Shown one piece after another: positions 8,697-19,007 of a stretch of DNA of 64,000 nucleotides. A program made the translations under genes and the position numbers. The notes under the pieces were generated by a model, which was given only the letters and a program-made list of their open reading frames with translations, made no database searches and was not told the origin of the DNA. The stretch covers positions 4,443,001-4,507,000 of the forward strand of contig NZ_CP116346.1 of the NCBI RefSeq assembly GCF_030254645.1. Direction: 5' to 3'. The stretch's first letter is position 1; every line of letters begins with the position of its first letter. The DNA is from Paucibacter sediminis. GTDB taxonomy: Bacteria > Pseudomonadota > Gammaproteobacteria > Burkholderiales > Burkholderiaceae_C.

Positions 8697-8715
8697 GGGG
8701 CCGGGCCCCGCTCAG
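8693..8715. other. hairpin spanning two convergent stop codons
   Basis: The short gap between convergent genes folds as CTGAGGGGCC / GGCCCC-G-CTCAG with one bulge. The stem contains both TGA stop codons. There is no U-tract on either side, so termination activity is uncertain. Confidence 0.3.
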
Positions 8716-9182
8716 AGCTCGAAGGCGGTGGTCTTCTTGATGGTGCGCAGCACCAGCATCGAATTGGAACGCGCCACCTCGGGCAGCTGCATCAGCACAT
8801 GGGTGTGGAAGCGCTCCAGGTCCTCGGCGTCCTTGTAGGCGAAGCGGATCACGTAGTCGTTGGTGCCCGCCACGTAGAAGCAATCCAGGATGTCGGGGCA
8901 GGCCATCACCGCCTGCTCGAAGGCGGCCAGCGCCGCCGTCGTCATGCGCTCCAGATTGATGATGGTGTAGCTGGTGCCCTGCTTGCCCACCGCCTTGGGG
9001 TTCACCAGCGCCACATACTGTGCAATCACCCCCTGGTCCTCCAGATGCTTGACCCGCCTCAGGCAGGCAGAGGGCGAGAGATGCACGCGCTGGGCCAGCT
9101 CCACGTTGGAGATCCGGCCGTCCCGCTGCAACTCGTTCAGGATGCCGCGGTCGATCGCATCCAGTTGCACTTCTGAGCTCAT
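8712..9182 (-). CDS. Lrp/AsnC family transcriptional regulator
   Basis: A 156-residue regulator. An N-terminal winged helix-turn-helix (about 7-60; LDAIDRGILNELQRDGRISN, then LSPSACLRRVKHLE) is followed by the RAM effector-binding domain with TNDYVIRFA. ATG 9182 is chosen because the family begins at this point; an upstream ATG at 9212 is possible and neither has a strong Shine-Dalgarno. Lrp-type proteins sense amino acids and bind palindromic sites in their own promoter. It diverges from an aminotransferase gene at the head of the polyamine cluster, so control of that gene, or autoregulation, is the likely role. Confidence 0.88.
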   Translation of the reverse strand: MSSEVQLDAIDRGILNELQRDGRISNVELAQRVHLSPSACLRRVKHLEDQGVIAQYVALVNPKAVGKQGTSYTIINLERMTTAALAAFEQAVMACPDILDCFYVAGTNDYVIRFAYKDAEDLERFHTHVLMQLPEVARSNSMLVLRTIKKTTAFEL

Positions 9183-9328
9183 GTTTCGAATAATCTGCGA
9201 ACAGGCGACCATGTTATCGCAGCATGTTGCGAAACCAGGGGTTTAACCTGCGCCAGAGCGCTCACACATTGCGCGTGCCCTTGCCTAGACTTCAGGGCAG
9301 TACAAGGAACGCAAGGACGGTGAACGAC
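9183..9328. promoter_or_regulatory. divergent control region, lrp-type gene / aminotransferase
   Basis: This 146-base gap is AT-richer than its flanks near the regulator gene. It holds repeated TGCGAA words (in TCTGCGAACA and GTTGCGAAAC) and a spaced GTTTCG...CGAAAC inverted repeat starting at 9183, plausible as Lrp-type binding sites. A CCTAGACT element (tagact at 9286-9291) could be a -10 box for the rightward genes; the same 8-mer occurs before the potF-like gene at 15766-15773. AAGGA at 9313-9317 is the likely Shine-Dalgarno for ATG 9329. Confidence 0.4.
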
Positions 9329-10636
9329 ATGGCCAAGAATCTCGACGCTTACTGGATGCCTTTCACGGCAAATCGCCAGTTCAAGAAGTCGCCCCGACTC
9401 CTGACGCGCGCCGATGGCATGTATTTCACCGACGACAAGGGCCGCCAGATCCTGGACGGCATTGCCGGCCTGTGGTGCGTGAACGCCGGCCACAACCGCC
9501 CGCGCATCGTGCAGGCGATCCAGCAGCAGGCCGCCGAACTGGACTTCGCGCCGCCCTTCCAGATGGCCCATCCCAAGGCCTTCGAGTTGGCCGAACGCCT
9601 GGTCGAACTGACGCCCGCCGGCCTCAACAAGGTCTTCTATACCAACTCGGGTTCCGAGTCGGTGGAGACGGCGCTGAAGATGGCGATCGCCTACCACCGC
9701 GTGCGCGGCGAAGGCGCGCGCACCCGGCTGATCGGCCGCGAGCGCGGCTACCACGGCGTGAACTTCGGCGGCATCTCGGTGGGCGGCATGGTCGCCAACC
9801 GCAAGATGTTCGGCACCATGCTGGGCGGCGTGGACCATATCCGCCACACTCATGATCCGGTGCGCAATGCCTTCTCGGTGGGCCAGCCCGCGCATGGCGC
9901 CGAGTTCGCCGACGATCTGGAAAAGCTCATCGCCCTGCACGACGCCTCGACCATCGCCGCGGTGATCGTCGAGCCGGTGGCCGGTTCCACCGGCGTGCTG
10001 GTACCGCCGCAGGGCTATCTGCAGCGCCTGCGCGAGATCTGCGACAAGCACGGCATCCTCCTGATCTTCGACGAGGTCATCACCGGCTTCGGCCGCACCG
10101 GCAACCCCTTCGGTGCCCAGACCTTCGGCGTCACGCCCGATCTGATGACGGTGGCCAAGGGCCTCACCAACGGCTGCGTGCCGATGGGCGCGGTGTTCGC
10201 CAAGCAAGGCATCTACGACACCTTCATGAACGGGCCCGAGCACCTGATCGAGTTCTTCCACGGCTATACCTACTCGGCGCACCCGCTCGCCTGTGCCGCC
10301 GCGCTGGGCACGCTGGACACCTATGCGGAGGAGGGCCTGCTGACGCGCGCCACCGAATTGCAAGGTTATTTTGCTGAGGCCGTGCATTCGCTGAAGGGCG
10401 AGCCCAACGTCATCGACGTGCGCAATATCGGCCTGGTGGGCGGCATCGAGCTGAGCCCCCTGCCCGGCGAGCCCGCCAAGCGCGCCTTCAACGTCTTCCT
10501 CGATTGCTACGAGCAGGGCGTGCTGGTGCGCACCACCGGCGACACCGTGGCCCTGAGCCCGCCGCTGATCATCGAGCGCAGCCATATCGACCGCCTGATC
10601 GAGACCGTGCGCGCCGCGCTGCGCCGCGCGGCCTGA
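9329..10636 (+). CDS. class III aminotransferase (beta-alanine/omega-amino acid:pyruvate type)
   Basis: A 435-residue PLP enzyme. The N terminus YWMPFTANRQF is characteristic of omega-amino acid:pyruvate transaminases. YTNSGSESVETALKMA (phosphate cup), RGYHGVNFGG, LIFDEVITGFGR (PLP-ring Asp) and TVAKGLTNGCVPMG (Schiff-base Lys) are all present. The start is put at ATG 9329; GTG 9320 sits too close to the AAGGA. It likely removes the terminal amino group of beta-alanine, GABA or a similar omega-amine, using pyruvate. In this cluster it could take GABA released by PuuD onward to succinate semialdehyde; that role is inferred. Confidence 0.85.
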   Translation: MAKNLDAYWMPFTANRQFKKSPRLLTRADGMYFTDDKGRQILDGIAGLWCVNAGHNRPRIVQAIQQQAAELDFAPPFQMAHPKAFELAERLVELTPAGLNKVFYTNSGSESVETALKMAIAYHRVRGEGARTRLIGRERGYHGVNFGGISVGGMVANRKMFGTMLGGVDHIRHTHDPVRNAFSVGQPAHGAEFADDLEKLIALHDASTIAAVIVEPVAGSTGVLVPPQGYLQRLREICDKHGILLIFDEVITGFGRTGNPFGAQTFGVTPDLMTVAKGLTNGCVPMGAVFAKQGIYDTFMNGPEHLIEFFHGYTYSAHPLACAAALGTLDTYAEEGLLTRATELQGYFAEAVHSLKGEPNVIDVRNIGLVGGIELSPLPGEPAKRAFNVFLDCYEQGVLVRTTGDTVALSPPLIIERSHIDRLIETVRAALRRAA

Positions 10637-10685
10637 CGAGCTCCACCGCGTCAACCCGAACGAGGACCTGCCTAGCGCCTACCTT

Positions 10686-12008
10686 ATGAGCCTCCTGAGC
10701 ACCGACCGCGAACTCACGCGCGACTCCTACTACCTGGCCACCGCGCCACGTACCCAGGGCTATGCGCCACTGCGAGAGAGCATCGAAGCCGATGTGGCCA
10801 TCGTGGGCGGTGGGCTGGCGGGTCTGTCGGCCGCCATCGAGCTGGCCGAGCGCGGCATGGAGGTGGTGCTGCTGGAGGCCAACGAGGTGGGCTCGGGCGC
10901 CTCGGGGCGCAACGGCGGGCAGGCCATCCACGGCCTCGCCTGCGATCAGGAAACCATCGAGGCGCAGCTGGGCCTGGCCGAATCCAGGCGCATCTGGGCG
11001 ATGGGCATCGAGGCGCTGGACCTGATACGGGCGCGCTGCGAGCGCCACCGGATCGACGCCGAATGGCAGAGCGGCTACCTGGGCCTGGCCACCAGCGCGC
11101 GCAAGGCCGCGGACTTGCGCGCCTGGGCCGAACGCATGGCCGAGCTCTACGACTACCCGCTGCAATGGATAGACCCGGGCGTGGTGCGGCAATGGATAGC
11201 CAGCCCGCGCTTTCATGCCGGCGTGTACGACGCGCGCTCGGGCCATCTGCACCCGCTCAAATACTGCCTGGGCCTGGCCGCGGCGGCCGTGCGTGCGGGC
11301 GTGCGCATCTACGAGCAGACGCCCGTCACCCGCATGAAAGAAGGCGAAGGCGGGGGCGAGCAAATCACGCTGGCCGGGCCCCAAGGCCAGGTGCGCGCGC
11401 GCCAGGTGCTGCTGGCCGGCAATGTCTACCTCAACGAGATCTCGCCCGCACTCGCGCCCAGGCTTGGTGCGCGCATCATGCCGGTGGGCACCTATATCGT
11501 GTGCACCGAGCCGATCGCGCCGGAGCGCCTGCAGGCCCTGATCCCGAGCAGGTCGGCGGTGTGCGACACCAATTTCGTGCTGGACTACTTCCGCCCCACC
11601 GCCGATCACCGCCTGCTCTATGGCGGGCGCGTGAGCTACAGCACCGTCACGCCGCCGGGCCTGAAGCACAGCATGCGCGCGCGCCTGCTGGAAAGCTTTC
11701 CGCAGCTGCAGGACGTGGGCATGCAATATGCGTGGGGTGGTTTCGTGGACATCTCCATGAACCGTGCCCCTGATTTCGGGCGCTTAGGCGAGCGCCGCAA
11801 CATCTACTATCTGCAAGGCTTCTCGGGCCATGGCCTGGCGCTGACCGGCCTGGCCGGCCGCATCGTCGCCGAGGCCATGCATGGCGACGCCAGCCGCTTC
11901 GACACCTTTGCCAAACTGCGCCATCATCCCTTCCCGGGTGGCAAACTGATGCGTACGCCCGCCCTGGTACTGGGCATGGCGTACTACCGATTGAAGGACA
12001 TGCTGTGA
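10686..12008 (+). CDS. puuB: gamma-glutamylputrescine oxidase-like FAD oxidoreductase
   Basis: A 440-residue DAO-family flavoprotein. The Rossmann motif VAIVGGGLAGLSAAIELAERG begins near residue 37, and SGASGRNGGQ near 75 is the usual PuuB/OrdL FAD-contact segment. The C-terminal part has LQGFSGHGLALTGLAG. In the Puu pathway PuuB oxidises gamma-glutamylputrescine to gamma-glutamyl-gamma-aminobutyraldehyde, with release of ammonia and H2O2. It overlaps the next gene by 4 bases (GTGA) and sits in a run with PuuD, PuuA and PuuC homologues, which strongly supports the assignment. Confidence 0.88.
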   Translation: MSLLSTDRELTRDSYYLATAPRTQGYAPLRESIEADVAIVGGGLAGLSAAIELAERGMEVVLLEANEVGSGASGRNGGQAIHGLACDQETIEAQLGLAESRRIWAMGIEALDLIRARCERHRIDAEWQSGYLGLATSARKAADLRAWAERMAELYDYPLQWIDPGVVRQWIASPRFHAGVYDARSGHLHPLKYCLGLAAAAVRAGVRIYEQTPVTRMKEGEGGGEQITLAGPQGQVRARQVLLAGNVYLNEISPALAPRLGARIMPVGTYIVCTEPIAPERLQALIPSRSAVCDTNFVLDYFRPTADHRLLYGGRVSYSTVTPPGLKHSMRARLLESFPQLQDVGMQYAWGGFVDISMNRAPDFGRLGERRNIYYLQGFSGHGLALTGLAGRIVAEAMHGDASRFDTFAKLRHHPFPGGKLMRTPALVLGMAYYRLKDML

Positions 12009-12829
12009 GTACCGGCCCTTCCAAATCCCTGCCCCAGCGCAAGCCCGTGGTGCTGGTGCCCGCCTGCAACCGCCAGGTCGGCGACCACCCCTTCCACATC
12101 GCCGGCAAGAAGTACATCGACGCGGTGCGCCTGGCCGGCTGCCTGCCCCTGGTGGTGCCTGCCTCCAGCCCCGCGGAAATCGACGAGCTGCTGGCGCTGG
12201 CCGACGGCGTGCTGCTGACCGGCTCGCCCTCGAACGTGCACCCCAGCCACTTCGACGAGGCCGTGCACAACCCCGAGCTGCCGCTGGACCCAGATCGCGA
12301 TGCCTGGACCCTGCCGCTGATCCCCAAGGCCCTGCGGCTGGGCATGCCGCTGTTCGCGATCTGCCGCGGTTTCCAGGAGGCCAATGTGGCGCTGGGCGGC
12401 TCGCTGCACCAGGCGGTGCAGGAGCAACCCGGCCTGCGCGACCACCGCGCCCCGCCCGGCCTGCCGCCCGAGATCGCCTATGCCGAGCAGCATGAGGTCC
12501 AGGTCTTGCCCGGCGGGCGCCTGGAGGCCTTGCTGGGCCATCGCAGCATCAGCGTCAACTCCCTGCATGGCCAGGGTGTGAATGAACTGGCCCCGGGCCT
12601 GCGCATCGAAGCGGTGGCGCCCGACGGCCTGGTGGAAGCCTTCAGCGTGGCGGCCGCGCATGGCTTCTCGATGTGCTTGCAATGGCATCCCGAATGGCAG
12701 GCCGAGCGCAACCCGGTCTCGATGAAGCTCTTCGAGGCCTTTGGCCAGGCCTGCCGCAGTTATGCACAAACACGCCGCGACCAGCTGCGCGAGCCGCGCC
12801 ACGACTACATCCGCGACCCCGAGACCTAG
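12005..12829 (+). CDS. puuD: gamma-glutamyl-GABA hydrolase (class I glutamine amidotransferase fold)
   Basis: A 274-residue peptidase C26 enzyme. The catalytic nucleophile is Cys120 in PLFAICRGFQE, and the His/Glu pair lies in LQWHPEW near residue 235. LTGSPSNVHPSHF is typical of the PuuD substrate pocket. It hydrolyses gamma-glutamyl-GABA to glutamate and GABA, the last step of the Puu route. The start GTG 12005 overlaps the puuB stop, so translation is coupled. 84 bases separate it from puuA. Confidence 0.9.
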   Translation: MSTGPSKSLPQRKPVVLVPACNRQVGDHPFHIAGKKYIDAVRLAGCLPLVVPASSPAEIDELLALADGVLLTGSPSNVHPSHFDEAVHNPELPLDPDRDAWTLPLIPKALRLGMPLFAICRGFQEANVALGGSLHQAVQEQPGLRDHRAPPGLPPEIAYAEQHEVQVLPGGRLEALLGHRSISVNSLHGQGVNELAPGLRIEAVAPDGLVEAFSVAAAHGFSMCLQWHPEWQAERNPVSMKLFEAFGQACRSYAQTRRDQLREPRHDYIRDPET

Positions 12830-12913
12830 CGCCGCTGACCCCAGCCCGATTCAAGCAATCCGCAGCGCCCCGGCATCCCGCCACGGCGCCAAGACCAGAA
12901 GATGAGGTGAAAC

Positions 12914-14281
12914 ATGGTGGTCAGAACAGAACGTAGCTTTGCCGAGCTGGAACAGTGGTTCCGCGAGCATCGCGTCACCGAGATCGAGTGCCTGGTGCCC
13001 GACCTCACCGGTGTGGCGCGCGGCAAGATCCTGCCGCGCGAGAAATTTACCGAAGACCGCGGCATGCGCCTGCCCGAGGCCGTGGTGGCGATGGGCGTGA
13101 CGGGCGAGTTCCCCGAGGAGGGGCCTTACTACGACGTCATCAGCCCGAATGACATGGACATGCACTTGCGCGCCGACCCAACCACGGCCCGCCTGGTGCC
13201 CTGGGCGGTGGACCCCACCGCGCAAATCATCCACGACTGCTTCGACCGCGACGGCCAGCTCGTGCCCTTTGCGCCGCGCTCGGTGCTGCGCCGCGTCTGC
13301 GACCTGTTCGCGGCCGAGGGCTGGGACCCGGTGGTGGCGCCCGAGCTGGAGTTCTACCTGGTGGCGCGCAACACCGACCCCGACATGCCGCTCAAGCCCC
13401 CGGTGGGCCGCAGCGGCCGCGCCGAGACCTCGCGCCAGGCCTATTCGATCGACGCGGTGAACGAGTTCGATCCGCTCTTCGAGGATGTCTACGACTACTG
13501 CGAGAAGATGGAACTCAATGTCGACACCCTGATCCACGAGGTGGGTGCCGGCCAGATGGAGATCAACTTCTTCCACGCCCACCCGATGGGCCTGGCGGAC
13601 GAGGTGTTCTTCTTCAAGCGCACCGTGCGCGAGGCGGCGCTGCGCCACGACATGTTCGCCACCTTCATGGCCAAGCCCATCGCCGGCGAGCCCGGCAGCG
13701 CCATGCATGTGCACCAGAGCGTGATCAACCAGGCCACCGGTCGCAATCTCTTCAGCAACGAGGATGGCAGCCCGAGCCAGGAGTTCTTCTGGTACATCGG
13801 CGGCCTGCAGAAATACATCCCCGCCGCGATGGCCCTGTTCGCGCCCTATGTGAACAGCTACCGCCGCCTGGCACGCTTCACCGCCGCGCCCATCAACATC
13901 CAGTGGGGCACCGACAACCGCACCGTCGGCATACGCTCACCGCTGGCGCCGCCGCAGGCGCGCCGCATCGAGAACCGCGTCATCGGTGCCGATGCCAACC
14001 CCTATGTGGCGCTGGCCGCCACCCTGGCCTGCGGCTACCTGGGCATCAAGAACCGCATCGAGCCCACGCCCGAGTGCAAGGGCGATGCCTATCTGGGCGA
14101 CTTCCAGCTGCCGCGCAGCCTGGGCGAGGCGCTGGAGCTGCTGCGCAACGAGAAGGACCTCGCCAGCGTGCTGGGTGAATCCTTCATCACGGTCTACACC
14201 GAGATCAAAGAGATCGAGTATGCGGAGTTCATGAAAGTGATCTCCCCCTGGGAACGCGAGCACCTGCTGCTGCACGTCTGA
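12914..14281 (+). CDS. puuA: gamma-glutamylputrescine synthetase-like ligase
   Basis: A 455-residue glutamine-synthetase-fold enzyme. Metal and glutamate site segments are visible: LEFYLV (about 147), EVGAGQMEINF (about 210), MHVHQS (about 263), and NSYRRL (about 316). The N-terminal DLTGVARGKILPREKF is typical of PuuA-like ligases rather than true GlnA. It joins glutamate to putrescine (or a related polyamine) with ATP. Start ATG 12914 follows GAGGTG. The placement between puuD and an SpuC-type aminotransferase fits the polyamine role. Confidence 0.88.
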   Translation: MVVRTERSFAELEQWFREHRVTEIECLVPDLTGVARGKILPREKFTEDRGMRLPEAVVAMGVTGEFPEEGPYYDVISPNDMDMHLRADPTTARLVPWAVDPTAQIIHDCFDRDGQLVPFAPRSVLRRVCDLFAAEGWDPVVAPELEFYLVARNTDPDMPLKPPVGRSGRAETSRQAYSIDAVNEFDPLFEDVYDYCEKMELNVDTLIHEVGAGQMEINFFHAHPMGLADEVFFFKRTVREAALRHDMFATFMAKPIAGEPGSAMHVHQSVINQATGRNLFSNEDGSPSQEFFWYIGGLQKYIPAAMALFAPYVNSYRRLARFTAAPINIQWGTDNRTVGIRSPLAPPQARRIENRVIGADANPYVALAATLACGYLGIKNRIEPTPECKGDAYLGDFQLPRSLGEALELLRNEKDLASVLGESFITVYTEIKEIEYAEFMKVISPWEREHLLLHV

Positions 14282-14307
14282 CCCCAACCTCTTCCGGAGC
14301 ATCCATC

Positions 14308-15711
14308 ATGAGCCATGTTGTTCAGGCGGCGCAGCGCGCCGCGAGTCGCAGTACCAAGGAGTGGCAGGACGCCGATTCCAAGCATTTCTTCCACCCCTTC
14401 ACCGACCACGGTGGCCTGGCCAAGAAGGGCGCGCGCATCATCACGCGTGCCGAGAACATCTACATCTGGGACAGCGAAGGCCACAAGATCCTCGACGGCA
14501 TGAGCGGCCTGTGGTGCGTCAACACCGGCTATGGCCAGCAGGCCCTGGTCGACGCCGCGGCCAAGCAGATGAAGGAGCTGCCCTTCTACAACGCCTTCTT
14601 CCAGACCTCCACCCCGCCCGCCATCGAGCTGGCCGAGCTGCTCGCCGAGGTGACGCCGCCGCAGTTCAAGCATGTGTTCTTCACCAGCTCCGGCTCGGAG
14701 GGCAATGACACGGTGGTGCGCATGGTGCGGCGCTACTGGGACATCAAGGGCCAGCCCGAGCGCAAGACCATCATCGGCCGCATCAACGGCTATCACGGCT
14801 CCACCATGGCCGGTGCCTCGCTGGGCGGCATGAGCGGCATGCATGCCCAGGGCGGCCTGCCCATCCCGGACATCGTGCACATCCAGCAGCCGCATTGGTT
14901 CGAGCTGGGCCAGGGCATGAGCCGCGAGGCCTTCGGCCTCAAGGCTGCGGGCTGGCTGGAAGAGAAGATCCTCGAGGTGGGCCCCGAGCGCGTGGCCGCC
15001 TTCATCGGCGAGCCGGTGCAGGGCGCCGGTGGCGTGATCGTGCCGCCCAGCACCTACTGGCCCGAGATCCAGCGCATCTGCGACAAGTACGGCATCCTGC
15101 TCGTCAGCGACGAGGTGATCTGCGGTTTCGGCCGCACCGGCAACTGGTTTGGCTGCGAGACCATGGGCACCCGGCCCGACCTGATGACCTTTGCCAAGGG
15201 CGTGACTTCGGGCTATGTGCCGCTGGGCGGCGTGATGGTCGGCGAGCGCGTGGCGCAGGCCCTGATCGACGACGGCGGCGAGTTCAACCACGGCTTCACC
15301 TACTCGGGCCACCCGGTGGCCTGCGCCGTGGCCCTGGCCAATATCAAGCTGATCCAGCAGCTCAACCTGGTCAGCCATGTGAAGAACAATATCGGCCCCT
15401 ATCTGGCCGAGCGCTTTGCCGAGCTCAACGATCACCCGCTGGTGGGCGAGACCCAGACCTGCGGAATGATGGGCGCGGTGCAGCTGGTCAAGGCCAAGCC
15501 CGGCACGACCTTTGCGAGTGAATTGGAGGTCGGCATGGTCTGCCGCGCCCATTGCTTCGGCAACGGACTCATCATGCGCGCCGTCGGCGATCGCATGATC
15601 GTCGCCCCGCCCCTGGTGATGACACGGCCCCAGATCGACGAAATGATGGTGCTGATACGCCGCTGTCTAGACCTGACCCTCGCCGAAGTACGCGAGCGGG
15701 GCTGGCTCTGA
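14308..15711 (+). CDS. spuC: putrescine/polyamine:pyruvate aminotransferase (SpuC-like)
   Basis: A 467-residue class III aminotransferase. Markers are SKHFFHPFTDHGGLAKKGAR at the N terminus (SpuC-type), FTSSGSEGNDTVVRM, NGYHGSTMAGASLGGM, LVSDEVICGFGR and TFAKGVTSGYVPLGG (PLP lysine). SpuC converts putrescine plus pyruvate to 4-aminobutanal and alanine, an alternative to the gamma-glutamyl route. Both routes are therefore encoded side by side. It is distinct from the aminotransferase at 9329: the two share the fold but differ in the N-terminal substrate-entrance region. Confidence 0.9.
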   Translation: MSHVVQAAQRAASRSTKEWQDADSKHFFHPFTDHGGLAKKGARIITRAENIYIWDSEGHKILDGMSGLWCVNTGYGQQALVDAAAKQMKELPFYNAFFQTSTPPAIELAELLAEVTPPQFKHVFFTSSGSEGNDTVVRMVRRYWDIKGQPERKTIIGRINGYHGSTMAGASLGGMSGMHAQGGLPIPDIVHIQQPHWFELGQGMSREAFGLKAAGWLEEKILEVGPERVAAFIGEPVQGAGGVIVPPSTYWPEIQRICDKYGILLVSDEVICGFGRTGNWFGCETMGTRPDLMTFAKGVTSGYVPLGGVMVGERVAQALIDDGGEFNHGFTYSGHPVACAVALANIKLIQQLNLVSHVKNNIGPYLAERFAELNDHPLVGETQTCGMMGAVQLVKAKPGTTFASELEVGMVCRAHCFGNGLIMRAVGDRMIVAPPLVMTRPQIDEMMVLIRRCLDLTLAEVRERGWL

Positions 15712-15826
15712 AGCGGGTAGCCGACACCCCAGGGTTTTGAGGTATGGGGTGGCTCACGGGGCCGCCCTAGACTGAGCCGATCCATCCCCATCCAGCGTTT
15801 GCTCTCAATCGATACGGAGTCCCCCG
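15712..15826 (+). promoter_or_regulatory. spacer before the polyamine ABC transporter genes
   Basis: This 115-base gap contains an inverted repeat ACCCCA (15726-15731) / TGGGGT (15745-15750) separated by 13 bases. A CCTAGACT element (15766-15773) follows, identical to one upstream of the aminotransferase at 9329. GGAG lies 7 bases before ATG 15827. The layout suggests an internal promoter with an operator, but no strong -35 is visible. Confidence 0.35.
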
Positions 15827-16951
15827 ATGAAACCGAATCTGCCCCGCCTTGCCACTTCGCTGAGCCTCTTGCTTGCCGCCACCGCCACGCTGTGGGCCGG
15901 TGCGGCGCGCGCGCAGGACGAAGAAAAAGTTCTCAATGTCTACAACTGGTCCGACTACATCGCCGAAGACACCCTGAAGAACTTCGAGAAGGAAACCGGC
16001 ATCAAGGTGCGCTACGACAATTTCGACAACAACGAAATCGTCCACGCCAAGCTGGTGGCGGGCAAGACCGGCTACGACGTGGTGGTGCCCTCGTCCTACT
16101 GGGCCAAGCTGCAGGCCGACGGCGGCCTGCTGCGCAAGATCGACAAGAGCCAGATCCCCAACTACAAGAACCTGGACCCGGATGTGCAGGCCCAGCTCGC
16201 CAAGCTGGACCCGGGCAACGAGTACATGGTGAACTGGCTGTGGGGCTTCACCACCGTGGGCATCAATGTCGACAAGGTGAAGGCGGCGCTGGGCACCACG
16301 CCGATGCCCGACAACACCTGGGATCTGGTGTTCAAGCCCGAGTACATCAGCAAGCTCAAGAGCTGCGGCGTCAGCTTCCTCGATTCCGCCACCGAGATCA
16401 TCCCCGCCGCCCTGCACTACCTGGGCAAGCCGGCCTACAGCAAGAGCCAGGGCGACTATGCCGGCGTGCCGGCACTCTTGAAGTCGATCCGCTCCTCGGT
16501 CACCCTGTTCAGCTCCTCGGGCTATATCAACGACATGGCCAACGGTTCGATCTGCCTGGCGCTGGGCTGGTCGGGTGACATCAATATCGCGCGCCAGCGC
16601 GCCATCGACGGCAAGACCGGCCAGAACATCCAGGCGCTGATCCCCAAGACCGGCGGCATCATCTTCATGGACACCATGGTGATCCCGGCCGATGCGCCCC
16701 ACCCCGGCAACGCGCACAAGTTCATCAACTACATCCTGCGCCCCGAGGTGCATGCCGGCCTGACCAACAAGGTCTTCTACGCCAACCCCAACAAGGAAGC
16801 GAAGAAGTTCGTCAAGCCCGAGGTGGCCAACAACCCCAGCGTGTTCCTGAGCGATGCCGACATGAAGAAGATGGCCGCGCCCGACGCCATCAACAACGAC
16901 ATCCGCCGCACCATGACGCGCATGTACACCTCCTTCAAGACCGGACTCTGA
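15827..16951 (+). CDS. potF: polyamine ABC transporter periplasmic binding protein (PotF/SpuD-like)
   Basis: A 374-residue periplasmic binding protein. Residues 1-28 are a Sec signal ending in AARAQ. The mature chain begins with VLNVYNWSDYIAEDTL, the signature of PotF/SpuD/SpuE. The polyamine pocket segments VVPSSYWAKLQADG, WGFTTVGIN and LALGWSGDI are present. It captures putrescine or spermidine in the periplasm for the ABC importer encoded next. GGAG is 7 bases upstream. The following ATPase gene starts 8 bases after its stop. Confidence 0.92.
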   Translation: MKPNLPRLATSLSLLLAATATLWAGAARAQDEEKVLNVYNWSDYIAEDTLKNFEKETGIKVRYDNFDNNEIVHAKLVAGKTGYDVVVPSSYWAKLQADGGLLRKIDKSQIPNYKNLDPDVQAQLAKLDPGNEYMVNWLWGFTTVGINVDKVKAALGTTPMPDNTWDLVFKPEYISKLKSCGVSFLDSATEIIPAALHYLGKPAYSKSQGDYAGVPALLKSIRSSVTLFSSSGYINDMANGSICLALGWSGDINIARQRAIDGKTGQNIQALIPKTGGIIFMDTMVIPADAPHPGNAHKFINYILRPEVHAGLTNKVFYANPNKEAKKFVKPEVANNPSVFLSDADMKKMAAPDAINNDIRRTMTRMYTSFKTGL

Positions 16952-16959
16952 GGACAGCG

Positions 16960-18062
<1,103 letters not shown>

Positions 18063-18066
<4 letters not shown>

Positions 18067-19007
18067 AGGCAAGGACGATGGCCAAGCCCAGCTTCATCCA
18101 AGGCCTGCTGCGCGGGCGCACGGCGGTGATCGGCCTGCCCTATGCATGGCTGCTGATCTTCTTTGCCCTGCCCTTCGTGATCGTCGCCAAGATCAGCGTC
18201 TCGGAGATGGAGACCGTCCATTTCAAGGACCTGATCAGCTATGCCGACGGCATGCTCAGGCTCTCGATCAAGCTGGGCAACTACCTCTTCATCACCCAGG
18301 ACGACCTCTACTTCCTGTCCTATGTGGCCAGCCTCAAGTACGCGGCGGTCACCACCGTCGGTTGCCTGCTGATCGGCTACCCCTTCGCCTACTTCATGGC
18401 GCGCGCCCGCGGCACCCTGCAGCCGGCGCTCTTGATGCTGGTGATGCTGCCGTTCTGGACCAGCTTCCTCCTGCGCGTCTATGCCTGGAAGGGCCTGCTG
18501 GGCGAGCATGGCTGGGTGGCCGAGGCGATCGAGGCGGTGGGGCTGGATCAGCTGCTGCTGGCCGCCGGCCTGATCCCAGCGCTGGGCAAGCTGATGAACA
18601 CGCCCTTCTCTCTGGTGGTGGGCATGATCTACACCTACCTGCCCTTCATGATCCTGCCGCTCTATGCCAGCCTGGCCAAGATGGACCTGCGCCTGCTGGA
18701 GGCCGCGGCCGACCTGGGCGCCACGCCCTGGGTGGGCTTCTGGCGCATCACCGTGCCGCTCTCCAAGGCCGGCATCATCGCGGGCTCGATGCTGGTGTTC
18801 ATTCCCTGCGTCGGCGAGTTCGTCATCCCCGAGCTGCTGGGCGGGCCCCAGACCCTGATGATCGGCCGCGTGCTGTGGGACGAGTTCTTCAGCAACAACG
18901 ACTGGCCGATGGCCTCGGCGGTGGCGGTGGTGATGATCCTGCTGATCATCGTGCCGCTGGCGATCTTCAACAAATACCAGGCCGAGAGCCAGGAGGCCAA
19001 GCGATGA
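18063..19007 (+). CDS. potH: polyamine ABC transporter permease (PotH/PotB type)
   Basis: A 314-residue inner-membrane permease with six transmembrane segments. The EAA loop is LLEAAADLGATPWVGFWRIT, which contacts the ATPase. KYAAVTTVGCLLIGYPFAY and VFIPCVGEFVIPELLGG are typical of PotH. Start 18063 is coupled to potG by ATGA; ATG 18078 is an alternative but has an AAGGA too close to it. It forms the transmembrane pore with potI. Confidence 0.92.

Noticed and set aside
12830-12913. Possible small gene or riboswitch between puuD and puuA
   Set aside because: The 84-base gap shows no open frame of note, no strong stem and no conserved RNA motif; only a Shine-Dalgarno for puuA is visible.
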